DNA of 64,000 bases from Certhia americana. Lineage: Eukaryota; Chordata; Aves; Passeriformes; Certhiidae. Positions 47,501-62,200 of this stretch are shown one piece after another (within the stretch, counting starts at the first letter, position 1; the number at the start of each line of letters is the position of its first letter). The notes under the pieces were generated by a model that saw nothing but the letters and a program-made list of their open reading frames with translations, was not told where the DNA came from and searched no databases. The translations under genes and the position numbers were made by a program. The DNA lies in the NCBI GenBank assembly GCA_018697195.1, contig JAGMWU010000037.1, positions 496,001 through 560,000 of the forward strand. The letters run 5' to 3'.

Positions 47501-50059
47501 CTGCTGTTTTCCTTCCCCATAATGGCCTTACAAGATATGACAGGACAATAGTATCAGGACAGGATCGCTCCAGTGACTTTTTGAGGGAAAGAGCAAGAAG
47601 TCATGTTGCTCTCATGTAGCAAGCAGGTGTGTGCCTGTGTAAATAGGCCAGAAGGTCAAATAAACCTTAACGAGCCACCTACGAGATTACTCCGGTTTGC
47701 CCCTACGGTGACTTACAGATCACAGCCCTGCCAACCCCAGGGCAGTTCCAAACATCACATTCAAAGTCTGAAACAGCAGACAAATCCAAAAATAGGGAAT
47801 ATTAGGGAACTGCTTCACAGAAACCAGCCCCTGTGGGATTTGACCCCTCTGCTCGTTCTCCCTCACTGGGGAAAATCAGAACTATTTCACAGACAGGATC
47901 CATGTTTCTCCCAAGGCCTGTGGGGCTGGGAAAGCCACAGGTAAAATTGGATCAAACCCTTTATTTACAAATGTTTGGTAAAGACATGTGTAATGGATTA
48001 CTTATTTTTTAAAAGTAATGTCATCCTTGAAGCAGAAGCATTGAAAACTGTGGGTTTTCTGTAGTTTAGTGAGTCAGTGTTTTGTAACTTGCAACATTTA
48101 ACACTTCTTGCAGAGATACATACTCCTTACAAATTATATGGTCCAATAATTTTTTTTTCTTTTAAAATAGTATATTAAACTTATATGGTAGAAATAAAAA
48201 AACAAAAGGAACACAGTTCTATACAATCCATATAATCCCCTAATTTGTATAAAATGCATATGCATTTCATCAATGTATATAAATTTTATTTTACCTTCTG
48301 CGTAAATATTTCAACTTCCAGGACTGTGATCTAAGAAAAAAAAAGGTAGCAAATGACTAAGTGAAGTGAATTTAATTGCTTCTTACTAACCTAGTAACTT
48401 CTGAAACAATTTATAGGAATGGTCAAAAAAAAAACAAAACCCAAAAAACAAACAAAAAGAAAATTACTCTCAATCTGAGCAGAACTAAAGTTACTTTTAA
48501 TAAATCCTGAGAATTCCTTTATTCAATAAAACAAAAATGTACCTTCAACAACCCATCAATAATTTAGGTGAATTGAAACATAATGAACTAGAATCTTTGG
48601 TAGTGAATTTTATTTGCTTGATTTCCTTAAGTGTTGTAGTTGATCAAAGTAGAAATTACAGATGATTTTGTGAAAGTGAAGGGAATGTCTTATGAATATT
48701 TAGAAGTTCTAAATATGCAGTGAAGGGGAGGTTTTTGGGGAGAAAAAAGAAAAACAAACAAACAAAAAGGCAGCTTCAAAACTGAAGCACTGGATTTTAA
48801 AGCAGAATCTGCAATGTGCTGATTTGGTTAGCAAATGTTTATGACCACAGCAGTAAGCAGTGATAAAGCAGCAAGTGCAAAGGGTATTGCTGTGTTATAG
48901 TATCACTCTGTCTGGAGCATTCAGAGAAGCTCCCAGGGCTGGACTACACAAAACTTGCACTTCTTCCATTATGTTTCCTTGTTTTCTGTGTGAATTCTGC
49001 CCATTTACAAAAAGGTAGAATAGTGTTTTCTTAATGCTGTCCTCAAGCACACAATTCCTCATTTGATCAAAAACTAGTGGAATTAGGATTTGTGTTCAGC
49101 TGATTAAAGGTCTGGGTCCATGATACTTTGTTTCAGTTCTAGCTGTTTGAAACTTTATCGTCTTAATTTTGAGACTGAACATACACTGTGTTGTTCTAAT
49201 TGCACTGGCTTTTTGCAAAGAACTTTGTACTGTATTCAGCCAAGTTACAGGGTTTCCAAGATCATGGTCTTGGCTCAGGATAAATGGAGCCAATGAGCTA
49301 AACAAATTCCTGCTTTCTTGGTTCTTATAGTACGAGAAAAATGGAAAGAGCAGGATACTTTTACTGCTTTGTACAAGTGAAACAATCCTGGAAACTGCAA
49401 AAATGTAAGTTAGCTGTGTTTATGTCAGAAAGACACACTATTTTAGAAATAATTTTTATCTTTCTTTCGAAATGTGAGCCACAAATTATAACATTAATGA
49501 AGCAAACCTTTCTTGTAAAATTTAAGAAAAGTTGGATTTAAGATAATCAGTTTGGGATTTAAAATTATAAAGAAATTGAATCTAGTACAGACCAAATACT
49601 GTGTTCTCATAACATGCAATAGTAATAGCTCTGTGTTGAACAAGGATACACGTCTGTATTTGTTTTAACTTCTGTTATTGAGAATGCTTTTCTACTGAGA
49701 TAGATTTTAAAATGGAGGCTGAAATAAATGAGTAATGGAAAAAAAAGAGAAGGGGCTTCTAATCAGGAAAACAGTGTACATTCTTTCAAAGTCATGTTTA
49801 TAAGCTCAGAGAAGCAGTAGATCTAGTTCAAAGACAAACCATATTTCAATATGCTATTCAGAAACTACTACTATAGTTCACTACTAAGATTTGTTCTCAG
49901 CTGAATCTTAGCCCAACAACAACTGATTAAGATACATTACTGGGCATCATCATGGGCTTTCAATTGTAAGGTATCACAATTTCTATGGAATATTGAAAGG
50001 GAAAATCTTGTCTTAATGCAGGTCTTGAGCAAAATATATGAGTTGATTCAGGAAGTTAA

Positions 50060-50450
50060 CATGGCTGAGCCACTAAATAAAAGCGACCATAATATAATTA
50101 AGCTCAACATCCTCCCGTGGGACCCTACCATAAGGTAATAATATTACAGTACTTTTCAAAAAAGGAAGATTTTTATATTGAGGAAGTTAGAAATAGCCTG
50201 AAGGGGAAAGTTAGGAAATTAAAATCTATAGAAGCAGCATGGAGGTTCTTTAAAAGTACGTTATTAGACTCAGGGAAAAATATGTATATACTGGAACAAT
50301 CAGGAATCAAGAAGGTGAGAAATAGTACGAGGTACAAGAGAATGTTCAGGCCCCCAAAAAATAATAATCCTATAATAAAATGGAAATCCAATGCAAGTGG
50401 TACTAATAGAGCAGAATATAAATTCAGAACACCAGAGTAAGGGTTATATC
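50060..50450 (+). mobile_element. Old CR1-clade LINE fragment, endonuclease to RT linker
   Basis: The plus strand translates, with a frame change, as AEPLNKSDHNIIKLNIL and then KKEDFYIEEVRNSLKGKV with IEAAWRFFKSTLL. SDHN is the conserved C-terminal motif of the apurinic-type endonuclease domain (its His is catalytic) of CR1/L2/L3 LINEs. The following pattern of a basic helix and an AWxxFKxxLL string is what lies between endonuclease and reverse transcriptase in these elements. The surviving 107-codon frame at 50117-50440 is a remnant, not a gene. Family level (CR1 versus L3-like) is uncertain. Confidence 0.65.
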
Positions 50451-50753
50451 CTGCCATTGTTTCACTGACAGAGTAAGTAGGAGTTTCCCATAAATATTCA
50501 TGGTAGAACAACATTCTGAGGTTTGAGAGGAAATTTCAAGGACAAATAGGGAAAAATACAGAGAAATTTTAAAGACATCCTGATTGAAGGACTTCCTCAA
50601 GCTAGGTGATGATATTTGGCAGGGGCTGGTTAGGTGCACCAATGGAGTATAAAAGATACAGGTTTATTTCTTTCCATAAGAGCAACGCAGAAAAGTACAT
50701 CCTATAGTTGGTGTTTAATATCTACTGCTTCTCCACCTGTAGGATGAAAAGGG

Positions 50754-50772
50754 AAAAAAAAAAAAAAAAAAA
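50754..50772 (+). repeat. A19 homopolymer
   Basis: Nineteen consecutive A residues in HHIP intron 4, about 300 bases after the LINE remnant. A link between the two is not shown. Confidence 0.9.
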
Positions 50773-52904
50773 TAGGGAGAAGAGAAATCATGGAAACCAC
50801 CAGCATAAATTACCCTGAAAATAAGTGCTCTAAAGCAACTGAAAATTTGAGTAGTTAAGGTAATGAAGCTGTGCTATTTGTTTTTACAAAATTTCATCTT
50901 TGAATCTGGCATTAGAAGGGCTCTGAAGGTCATCCTGCAAGTAATAGAGAAGGGAGAACAAAGAAACCTAGATGAAGAATTAGGAGAATTGTGAAATTCG
51001 AGCCAAAAAAGCATCTTGTTTATATGTTAATTTCTTGCCACAAATAGAATGCTGTCAAAGAATCTGTAAAATAATGAAGAAAAAGTAGTTTATATTTCTG
51101 GAAGGTTTTATTTGGTGTTTCTGAAGAAAGTGGTACGAGAGATTGCTGCTCACCCAATAAAAACACCCTGTTGTGGTTCTGCCTGCACACAGGCAAGAGC
51201 TGCTCTGTACCAATGCCTTTGGACATATCTCCAGTACACTTCTAAATTAAGAGTGAAAAATAAATAGAAGAAATAAATAATCCATATCTTTAAAATAATT
51301 TTAAAATGCGTAATCTTGTAATGATTCCAGAAAATCAGCTGTTGCGTTGGACAGTTCATAACTAAGTGTCAGAATTTGTTAGTGATACGAGATTGAGTGC
51401 GTTGGAAGGAAGTCAGGAGAAATTTTTTAAAATATAAGTAATGAAATGGCACAGTAATTCAATATAATATAAAGAATCTTTCAACACACAAAGAGCTCTC
51501 TCCCCTTATTCTGTTCTATCCTGGAAAAAATGTAAGAAGTGTCTGTGACAACTCCAAAAATCTAACAAACTATAAAAAGCAGGTATTGAGCAGTATCTAA
51601 AAGAGATATTTGGATAGTGAACACTGTCACTATTTTAATTCAGCAGCATCCTCAGCAGTACAGCAGAATAAAATGAATAAAATAATATTGAAAAGGGGTT
51701 TTATTTGACAGCATCTAAAAACATATTTAGTTTGGAAAAAACAAGATCTAGCAAACATAGGTGAAGTAATACATTTCAGAGAAGGCAATATTGCCTTTTC
51801 ATTGTGTTTTTTCTTTGATGAAAAAGTTTAACAAATTGAATTGTCACACTTGAAAGGAATGGCATTTGAGCAACATAATCACTTGTCTGTTACATGCTGC
51901 TGCTTTGATGGTTTCAATTCAGCACCAATTAATGAAGTATTTGCCTGTAGCTTTTCTGCTACTATAATTTATTACCCAGTTGTTTACAAAAAATACAGCA
52001 GCCATGTAGCTTTCCTGATAGGGAATTAGGCCATCTGTCAATAAAACTGGGTGCAGGTATGTCTGTTGGTGTGGTAGCCTCTAGAACTGTCACCTTTAAT
52101 CTTTGCTTCAGATTCCTTGTCCAGAAGTAATGTAGTGTTAGTGTTTGTTTTCTGTGTGGGACAGAACCAAGCACCTCAAAATTAGCTTTTATGAGAAACT
52201 TGAGGTTATGCTGCAAAGCTTGGTGACTTGATAACTCATTTAGGTTACCACACTCATATGTACAGGCTGGATGCAATAGAAGGCATTTCCAACATTAACT
52301 AGGAATTGTCAAGATACGCTTTTGGGGAAGTTTATAAAATTATAGTGTACTAGACACAATATACAACTACACAATTAAATTCAGAGAGGCAGCTTCAAAG
52401 GCACATATAAAGTGAATGGTCCTTGCTCACAGAGACCTGCTGTGCTACTGCATGAAATTAAATATTGTTTGGCAAAAGGGACTCATTGCTCTATGTAGAT
52501 CAAGGACGTTATTCAGGATATGCAAATTAAAGATTGTAATCCCTGTCATGAATCAAGTGCAGAGTTCCTCTCCTGATCCTTTGGAAGGTTGTTTGGAAAC
52601 CTTCTCAGTCAAGACTAGAAATTCTAGTAAAAACAGAAAAAGAAAAGGAGGAAAAAGTCCATAACAACATAACAAGTAATTTGATAGGTTAAATCTTTAG
52701 ATTAGATGCCTGAACTGTTGTCTTTTTTTTTACTGATTAGGGTTTTCCAACAATATCTGCCACAGAAATGTTTTGCCAAAACCCTAGATTAGCATAAGAG
52801 TCACAGACTCTAGCAGAGGGCCATTACATTGGGGATGTCATTCTCTAGTTTCATTGCCACACTTAACTACTCCACTTGCAGAACAACGTCCTGAAACCTT
52901 CTAT

Positions 52905-53270
52905 TCCCTGGGCTGAACACTCTGTTGGCCTCTCCGCAGAGGGCAAATGCTCCAGCCCCCAGCCCTGCTTCACTGGCCTCACTGTGGTGTGGTGACACCA
53001 CTCTGGTGCTGGGGGGCTGCAGAACTCAGAACTACAGGTGCAGTGTTGTGTCTGCAGCCTCCTGAGTGCAGAGAGAAGGGAGAATGGTGGGTTTCTCTGC
53101 TGCCTGTGCTCTTGCTGAACAGCCCGGTCTGTGGCTGGTTTTCTCCACTGCCAGGGCACTCTGCTGGCTCATGTTCAATCTGCTGTCTACCGAGACCCCA
53201 CACTCCCTTTTCAACAGAGCTCTCCCCAGCCAGTCAGTCCCCTGCCTGTATTGTTGCAAATGTAATGGGA
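52905..53270 (-). mobile_element. CR1 LINE fragment, 3' part of ORF2 (antisense)
   Basis: The plus strand carries GGCCTCTCCGCAGAGGGCAA, then GCTCCAGCCCCCAGCCC, a GGGCACTCTGCTGGCTCATG block and CAATCTGCTGTCTACCGAG. These correspond in order to the reverse complement of the late CR1 coding region and its downstream part. The piece is richer in G and C than its surroundings, which explains the cluster of overlapping open frames on both strands here. It is truncated and interrupted. Confidence 0.85.
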
Positions 53271-55003
53271 TTTGGAAAAGAAAAAGTCTGCAGGAATCTG
53301 TATCTGTAGTTCTGATTCATTCCTTCTGGCTGGGTTACCCAGTCAGAGGTAGTTTTTTCCCAACACAGTGAAGATCAAGGTTTCTGTTTAAAAACTAGAA
53401 TACAGAGATAGCCCCACCAAGATATCTTTCTTACCCTTCATTCCCTCTTCCCACCATAAAGCATCAAGCTGCTTTAAACACTGTAAGGCTCAGAACTTCG
53501 TATCAGGCTGGCTCCTCTCTATCTTAAGAATTGCTTTAATTCCTCAAACAACAGTATTCAAAATTAAATTTGCCAAGTGTATAGAAGTGCATCAGAGTTC
53601 AGAAATAATAGATGCTGTGATGCTGCTGATTTAATGACTGAACTGCAGATGTGCATAGAAGGGTGTGAAAGAAGCCTCATCATTCATACTATTTCCACTG
53701 AAGACTGTCCTTTAATGGGTTGATTTTCGTAAGTCTTAATCACTGCTGTAACTAGATACTCAGACTTGAATATTTATTATATACGTAAGGCATTAAATAC
53801 TTATTGTGATTTATAGCTTGGGTTAGGATGTTATTTTTAAATAAGCCATGTAAAGTACCTTCAATCCTGTCCATTCACACACGCATGAGGCCGAATTCAA
53901 AATCATGAAATTGGCTTAAAAGCCACGTGCTTAAAAAGTCCTTGAAAACGGGGTAGTGGAAATTCACTGCCTCCATACTTTTTAGTTTGATTTGTGTTCT
54001 CAGACTTCTTCCTGCAATCAAGAAGTCTGAAGGTTTCAAATAAAAAAGCTGAAAACCTACTTGGAGTGCTTTATTCTTCTAATTTCAGCTTTCAATACAC
54101 CTCTTATACTTCGCAAGGCTTGTCATTTAATTGCAAGCATTGGCTACACTACATACTAAGATGTGTGCACATGGCTATGTAGCTGAAAATTCCACAACAT
54201 AATGAAATATTAGTTGTAATTAACAAGAGACTGGATTGCTGAGGTTCTGTGGCATGCTTGCAAATGTCTGAGCCCACATTCCTTCCATACAGTCAGCTCT
54301 GACGAGGCTCATAAGTCCCTCATGCAGGGAGACTGTGGGAAGAGCCCATATGGGCGGAGAGCAGGGGAACCTGCTGGTGCTCTGGAGAATATCTGCTTTG
54401 TTTCAGTCTTCAGAGCAGAAAGGGTAATTTTCATATTACACTCATTACATTTTCGTGTGTCCCTGGGAGATTTTCCTCTATCAGTTCCAAGAACAATTGC
54501 AAGGAAATACTTCTGAGTTTATGAATTTGTAGAGGAAGTGAATTTACCACTTTTAAATATGTTTAAGCAGTTTCATTTTTATTCCTCAGATATAGAAAAC
54601 TGCGTATAGTCCGTCATTTTTTCAGAAGTTACTGTTCTTTTTCTCCTAAGGGAATATGGTTTCTGTAGTTTTAGTGAGGCTCTACTAATTATTACATACT
54701 TCATATTTCTGAAGAAGAAATTACGTTTATGTTAGCTATTTTTCTTTCAGGAATTGTTCCATTGTTCGGTACTTAAGTATAAATTGCAAATGTGTGAATT
54801 CCTTATTCCTTTTTGGGGGAGAGGGAGGGTAATAGAAAATGTTGGCATTTATCAACGAATAATATATCGGTGTATTACAATATTCTGACAACTCTAGCAT
54901 TTTTTTCTACTTTGAATTTGAATGACTGTCACATTTAGCTAATGTCCATTCAAATGCAAAAGTGTAAATAATGACATCATTTAAAACAGATGCCCAAGTC
55001 TTC

Positions 55004-55022
55004 CAACAACAACAACAACAAA
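55004..55022 (+). repeat. (CAA)n simple repeat
   Basis: Six CAA units in HHIP intron 4. Confidence 0.9.
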
Positions 55023-56935
55023 ATCAGGATTAATGAGAGTAATATTTACTTAAATTTCAAGTTTATATTAAGTAATGCAATGGACTATTTGAAAAAGCTG
55101 TCAGGGGTCTTTGGATTAAGTGGATCCACATCATTTGTGTACTGCATACCTTTGACAGATGACTTGAAAGATACAACCCCAGTCGATAATTCCATTACAA
55201 ATTAACTCAAGTGGTAGATATTTGTCTAAGGATGCTGATGAGCCAGTCGTGCTGAAGCAACAAAAATGAGTCCATGACTCCTCCAAAACATTTTTAAAGT
55301 TTGATTCCAAGAAGCCTTTGCAGACAAACTGTGATAAATGTGCATTTGTCACATGGAAGGGAAAATTGTTTCCCACATAAAACAATTAGGATGATGCTTA
55401 TTTCTTTTAGAATACAGCAACACCAAAGAGCATGGTTTCTTTCTTCATGTGAGCCCCTAGACTCGGGACTGAAACTTTGGTTCTTACAGACAATCACATT
55501 TTTGACAAATTGCTACTGCTGTACTCCTATCATTCCTGGACTGTTTGGGGTTTGGTTTGGTTTTGTTTCAAACAAGTTACAAAGATGGCTTAACTTCAGA
55601 GAGATTTTCTTAATGAAATCCATTCCACCCAGAAGGTGTTCTCCCTAACAAATGGGAAACATCACTAATTTAACCCAAAGTCTGAGTATATGGAAAGCTA
55701 CATAGATGATGTCAGACATTACAAATATTATTTGTACTTGCTAGTTTACTTCAAGGGAAATTATGAGAATGACATCATAATGATGACTGACTAATTTTTA
55801 TTAGTGTTTTCTCTCTGAAACTCTAGACTTAGAGTTATAAAGAAAAACAGCTTTTAAAATGCCATATCTGTTATTCTTTTCTAACACTTTGTGATTTTCA
55901 TATTTATAAAAGATACTCGTATTTTAAAATACCATAGATACTATCAGCTCTTATTCTGCTCCGTTGACATGTCAAACATTTTTTGTCAAAAAAAATTATT
56001 ATTTAATGCTCATAAAAGATAGGAAATGATCACATCTTCTTTTAAATTAATTGCTGCTTGGGTTGGCCTATGAACCTATAAACTCTGCTGGAAGAGTTGT
56101 AGCTAATTTCTTCACAACAGTTTCTTACTCTGGGAATGAATTATGCTGATGAAGGGGCGATGACCAGCTTAGGAATAGCGATGTGTTCCTGCAGTCAGCA
56201 AAGACAAATCACAGGGTGCCACAACTCTGGAAACATCCAAAATCCACAGGACCCATAGGGCTGTATTTTACAGCAAGAAACCCAGTAATGCAGGGTTGCA
56301 TAAGTACTTTTTTGCAAAGGGCTGTTGGGTGATTTTGCTCTTACAGCATCAGCTCCAGCTCTGCAGGGCTGCTCAGGCACTCTGTGTTATCTTCAGAGCT
56401 TGAGACAGCAGCAGCCAAGGACATCAAGAAAACAGTGTCTCCCACGGCAAGGCAAGAAACATTCCTCAAGCCCAGACAAAGGGCATCCCTCCAGGAATAC
56501 TGTGAGAGTCATCAAGGGATGAGATATGATGATTCGAGCCAGTAGGGACTCCACAACTAAAACCTGGTGGGTGGCACAGCAAGCCCAGAGAATTGTGGAG
56601 AATTCCCCTCCCTATTTTTAGGAACTTAGTACCACTAGATTGCATTCCTGGGCTCTTTACTGAGGACAAGGTTAGGCCACAACACCACAGATCTCCATGA
56701 CTGTATTAGTAACTTTCTCCAAATGCTCTTGCACCATTCAGCACCGTGCTTATGGTTGACCTCAAAGGCAATGGTCCTATCAATGTGTTTATGGTTGGGC
56801 ATGTTCATAGATGCTATACATATTAGGACCTTAGTTTATCTGTGAAGACTTGTTTTCATGAGAAATTAATATATATGATGTCACAGTGCTTACACACTTT
56901 AGGGTACTTTAAATGCTGTGCCCCAATGGATTCAT

Positions 56936-56980
56936 CATATTAATGAATTAATGAAATTCATTAAAACAATTAATTAATTA
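56936..56980. other. AT-rich palindrome with clustered TAAT homeodomain-type cores
   Basis: TTAATGAA at 56948-56955 and TTCATTAA at 56957-56964 form a perfect inverted repeat around one A. The surrounding 45 bases hold several more TAAT cores, including overlapping TTAATTAATTAATTA. TAAT is the core recognised by many homeodomain proteins, but such sequence is also common by chance in AT-rich DNA. Confidence 0.45.
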
Positions 56981-57915
56981 TGCAAAATTCAGTGATGAAT
57001 TTAGCATCAACTGCCAGATCTGTATATTTGGCTCTGACTTCTGGCATAAAGTGATGCACTGTCAGTCTCAACTCCCACATAGATATATTTACATTAGGTG
57101 TGCAAAGGCAAGGTTCACAATGTGACTCCCATGGCTGAGTTAAAATCCCACTGGTAAAGCTTTTGAGAAATTGCCCCCTCACAGTCCTTGTCACTCTCTT
57201 GCCTTAGCAATGCTGAGTGAGTGTCTAACTGCTCTTATTTCAGTCCAGTGCAAAGCAAATAAAGTTCAGCAAACAACTAAGGCTTGGTACCATCATATAG
57301 CGTTACAAATTTTTACTTCCAGAAAATCCAGCAACATCTTCTGTAAATGATGTGTATGTGAGTTCAAAGATATCCCATAACAAGAGGTCTAGGTGGTATC
57401 AATGGCATTGAGCTCAGCACAAAAGGAAAGGGAGTTCTGAAACTGATTTGCAGAACAAATCTAAAGAGAGCTACACCCCCATGTAATGGGCCTATGCCCC
57501 AAGGAATGCTCCCCTAACCAGCCCCATTTGCAAATGATTTTCAGGATAAAAATGAGCAAATGATCTGTAATAGATAATAAACAGCTAATCATTACATCAC
57601 ACATACCACATCAGTTAATATAGATACATTTATTAAACCTCTTTTTTATATGACTTACGTTAAAGCATTCTATTTTATCAAGGATTCAAAGGGATTAGAG
57701 TTTAATTTGTTATTTTAGTATACTATACCTTTAAATTGTTGACATATAAGTTGTATAAATAGAAACACCATAAATCTCTTAAAAAATGTACTATAAATTT
57801 TTTATGTATGACCTTTAAGTAACAGCAGTCTGTTGCATAACTCTGCAGGGGAAGTCACATGGTGGAAACCTCATATTTCCTTAAATTTATGGTTGTTTCT
57901 TGGTGGTCTAAAAGG

Positions 57916-57950
57916 CTTCTTTTTTTTTTCTTTTTTCTTTTTTTTTTTCT
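57916..57950 (+). repeat. T-rich homopyrimidine tract
   Basis: Thirty-five bases consisting of T runs broken only by single C residues. No downstream AG-flanked coding sequence was recognised, so it is not taken as a splice acceptor tract. Confidence 0.8.
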
Positions 57951-59202
57951 AAAGTTGTAATCTTAGTAAATTGTTTAATGTTTGGTCTAATGCAGGTCAG
58001 TGTAAGTTCTTATTTAGATTTATAATAGGAAATATATAATGTCAGATACCAATGAAGCCTGGCTAATAAAGTCAAGGATACCAGTGTTATGTTTCATTAT
58101 AATGATGTGAAGATAATGCCTTTAGCTGCATAACCACCACGTTAGCTACAGACCATAAAATAATCTTTATGAAATCTCAGGGTAAGATTAATTAAGAGAA
58201 AATTCTCCATTTTTTCCAGGAATTTTTTCCTCCTCAATCAGAAGCACTTTTGATTGATAAATCCCCTCCTGAACATTGTATCAAATCTCATTTACTGACA
58301 CCAAAAATCAAGTAAACACTGAAGTAGAGAGAGGCTGCCTCCTGTTATCCTGTTTTGCACTAGAAAAAAAAAAATCAGTGGAGTTTGGGCATGTGCCTAA
58401 ATGCTTGGTGAATTAGGGCCTTATGAAACAAAATTTTATATTAAGGTAATTATCATTACCATGAATTAGAGGAAATTTTACTCTTTCCAACTCCAAAAGA
58501 GTTTGGTTTACACTCAGAGCAGTGTTATCAGCATCAATAGAAAAGGTCTGCCTCAAGTTAAAACATGCAAGTGAATATAAGTTGCGTGAACAAGAAGGAA
58601 TTATTAGTGGTTTTCCACCTCCACTGAAACCCTCAGAATCCAAAACAGGAATTTACAACACTTGGCAGAATAAAAATTAAACCCCACTCAGAAATGTCAA
58701 TATTTAAAATATGTAGTACAACCATAATTTAATGAGTTCTTTAAAAATACACAGGGCACATACGTGAAGTACAGTTTTCAAAACTCTTTTTCCCCAGCAG
58801 TGGAATTGAATGTTGCAGGCCTAACAACATTAGTTCATACTTTACTATAAAATAAACCTATCTAGATAATTCAAAGACCATTTATTTAAGCCTTAAGATA
58901 TGCAAATCAAGCACATGTGCACTGTTTACATTCACTCACGTTCCACTTTTGGCGCTACAAAAACAGTTACATTTGATGAGAATTTAACCTGCAAGGCCAA
59001 GGAAAACTGCATTCACCTAAACGCTGGATGCAAGTGTATGTAGTGAATATGTGCAAAATGCATAAGCAAAAAACAGCTTGGAAAATCCAAGCCCTGCACA
59101 GTCATAAATCCTCCCCTGAGAGGCAGATGTGCAAGGCAGATGTGCACGTTCCACAGGAGATGCAAGTGAAAGCAGTGCTTTGTGTGTCCAGCCTAGCAAA
59201 GG

Positions 59203-59283
59203 ATGAGGGCAGGTTTAGATTGGAAGTGAGGAAGAAATTCCTGACTCTGAGGGTGAAGAGACACTGGCACAGGTTGCCCATCA
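59203..59283 (+). mobile_element. Short CR1 LINE fragment (sense)
   Basis: The sequence GGTTTAGATTGGAAGTGAGG, AAGAAATTCCTGACTCTGAG and GACACTGGCACAGGTTGCCC matches a CR1 3' segment. The similarity ends abruptly after 59283, leaving no CR1 tail, so the copy is truncated on both sides. Confidence 0.9.
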
Positions 59284-62200
59284 ATCAAGGATACTCAATG
59301 GTGTGCCATCAGTGTCTTAATAACGTTTGGTTCAATAGACTTTGGTCATCCTGCCTGAAGGTCTCAGGTGCTATTCAAGTTCAATGCCTACTAAAAAAGA
59401 ATGGAAAATAAAAGAATGAAAATTCTTTTTTCTCTTTTTTGCATTCAGACTTCTGGATAAGCACTAGAACAATTAGTACCTGTTAAATAAATATCTCCAG
59501 GAGTGTTTAACAGTGAGAAATCAGATACGTCAAAAATCTGCTGAAAACCAAATTAAGACTGAGATACACTAACAGCCATTTCACTGTCATCATATGAGCA
59601 TTGCTCAGTTAAAGAACAGGTAATTTGAAAAATTGGTGTCTTTGAGCTGGGAACAGGGTTAATCCAGAATCTTGACAGACATGAAAGACCAGTAAACCTT
59701 TTATTTTCTCGATTTTTTTTTTCAAAAAGAGCATTTAGAGCCTGAACTTAGAGGAAGGATGATAGTACTCAAGGCTGGTCTGGAGCAGAAGGCAAATGTG
59801 CACCAAAAAGAGAGTCTGGAACTTTTTCCTATCCATGCAAGGCATTCATTATCCTCACAAATAACAGAAAAATCAGCACTGCTGGGGCTTTCACAAGTAG
59901 ATGAGGGTGTCAAGGGAGAGGCAAAAATCCATCCCGCAGGCAGCGAGTCTTAGGAACCTCAGAATGCTGGCAATGGCTTCGTTAGAAACCAGAGAGCCTT
60001 CCTATGCCAAGAACAGACACTAAAATCTCAGACAGTTAATGCAAGAACAGGATAGAGAGGAGTGAGAATATTCTGAGATTTTGAAAACATACCCTCACCA
60101 AGTGTGGACTGAAAGGTTCTCAGAAAGGGCCAAATGAAATATTTCATTTCAGTGTTGACATTCTTTTAACTAAAACTAATTTCTAAACTGAAAACAACTC
60201 CCTGAAATAATCAAAATTCCCACTTTTACACGTATTAGAACTGGAAGTTATAAGAATTTCAGAACTATTTCCCTTTTTGCCCCCCAAATACAACATGTGT
60301 GACAAGCAAACCTCCCTTTCCATCAGGGAAAGTGGGGGCTTGGACAAATCAGCATTTTCCAGCGCTGGAAACATCTTTATTCAGAGAGCTTCCAGCCATT
60401 TGTACTGAAGACATTTTTCATAGTAATTTACTGGTTGTCTTAGGACAAATGAATTCTGAAGTTCTATGTTTGCATCAGCTATTCACACACACAAACATAT
60501 TCCTCCAATTATTCCATATGCATGCAGTGCCTCACCCTATTTCATTTTTATAACTGTGCATGCTTAACACATTCCTCCTTTGCAATGTCCAAAACTATCT
60601 TTGCATTCTCAACAAGAAACATATTTCTCATTCACACATCTTGGGCCAAACCCAGATGGTATTAGTTTCCTACAAGGGTATTTCCTGTATGTCTGAATTG
60701 TCAACACGGCTGTGGATTGCCATCATTCTCCTCTTATATACAGATTCTAGTCATGGAGAGCAAACCGTATATCCTCCACCACCCTCATTTTTCCACTTGG
60801 CACATTTCATAAAAATATTCACATCTCTCTTCAAAATATTAATATTTTTCTCACTATTTTAGTTGAGAGGTAAAGACAAGACCTGTATGAGGGATCCACA
60901 AAAAATGCTTGATTATTTTAGCTTCCTCAGGTGTTCGCAAAACATCTGTGGAAAAAATCTGGATATCTCTGGATTTATTTACTCCTCTTTTTCAGGTAGC
61001 TGGCAAAATACATAATTTTTTTTAAGACTTACTGAAAGAACTAAAATAATTTGATTGCTTAAGGCAGTATTTAAAGCCAAGCTTAACTGCAACAGTGTAG
61101 GGAAGTTGCTCACTGGCCTTTCCGCCCTTGGGCTGCTCAGCTCCTGGGGCACTGGGAGGTTGATGGGATTGGCAAAGAATCAGGGAGAAAAATCCTCAGG
61201 CAGTATCAGAGGATTGAAACATATTTTTCTTCCCAGCTCCCATTCAGTACCTTTTCAGAAATGTGAGGGTTCAGTGCTTAAATATGTTCCTGACCCAGGT
61301 ACAAACATGATGCTCTGCACATGTATGATTTTTGTTGAAAAAAGCCTTTTTTGGATTATTTCTGGCTGCATTTGTACCAGGACTCCAAAAAGAGCAGATT
61401 TTATATTTCAAGGAGTTTGATTTTAGGTAACAAATACAGTTCCAATCCTCACATTCACATGTGGAATCTTAAAACTCAGTAGCAGGTACTGGGCATCTAA
61501 ATGGGTTTTCTGTTTGCATTTGTGCCAATAAGACAAGAGTGTTTACTTTTTGGAACAGCTGAATGGCCAAAGAATGCAGGTATAAACAGTTTCAGTACTG
61601 GAGTAAGAAGAAACAGCAGAGTAGCCTAGCCTTCATCCAGTAGTGCTGTTGTATACCTGCTGGTAAAATCTTACAGAGCTTCTGTAAGCAGAAGAATACT
61701 TACAGAACTTCTAAATACAAAGTCTGACTTCACCTATTACATTTAGCTTAATAATTACTGAGCAAACCAGCAACACATGCAACCAGCTTTTGCTTTGAAG
61801 ATATGACACCTTATTATCAAAACTACACTGAATGCTGATGCCAAATATAGGCTGAAATATGCCTGTCCACGCATCCAGATTTCAGAGTCCAAAAGTTCTT
61901 TGGATATTAGAGTGCAGAATAGCATTTGCTTTATCGCTAGGATTTGCACACAGGTTTTTGGCAGCTGAAGAACAGTGACATGTTCCCATCTTTCTGCGGG
62001 CAAAGCTTCACGTTCTACATGGGGTCTCTGCCCTCAGGAGAGAGCCCCAGACAAGATCATAGGTGGAATATAAGCATCAATTGTAGTAAACCTTTTTTTA
62101 TCCTTCCTGTCTCTCTCCTGTGTTTTTATGCTACTTGAACTTCTATCCTTCAAATTGTCTCCAGTCCCCTACTAAAAGCAATTCTGATAATGCAATTTTC

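Noticed and set aside
52863..53371. Six overlapping open frames on both strands
   Set aside because: They are shadows of an antisense CR1 fragment with raised G+C content.
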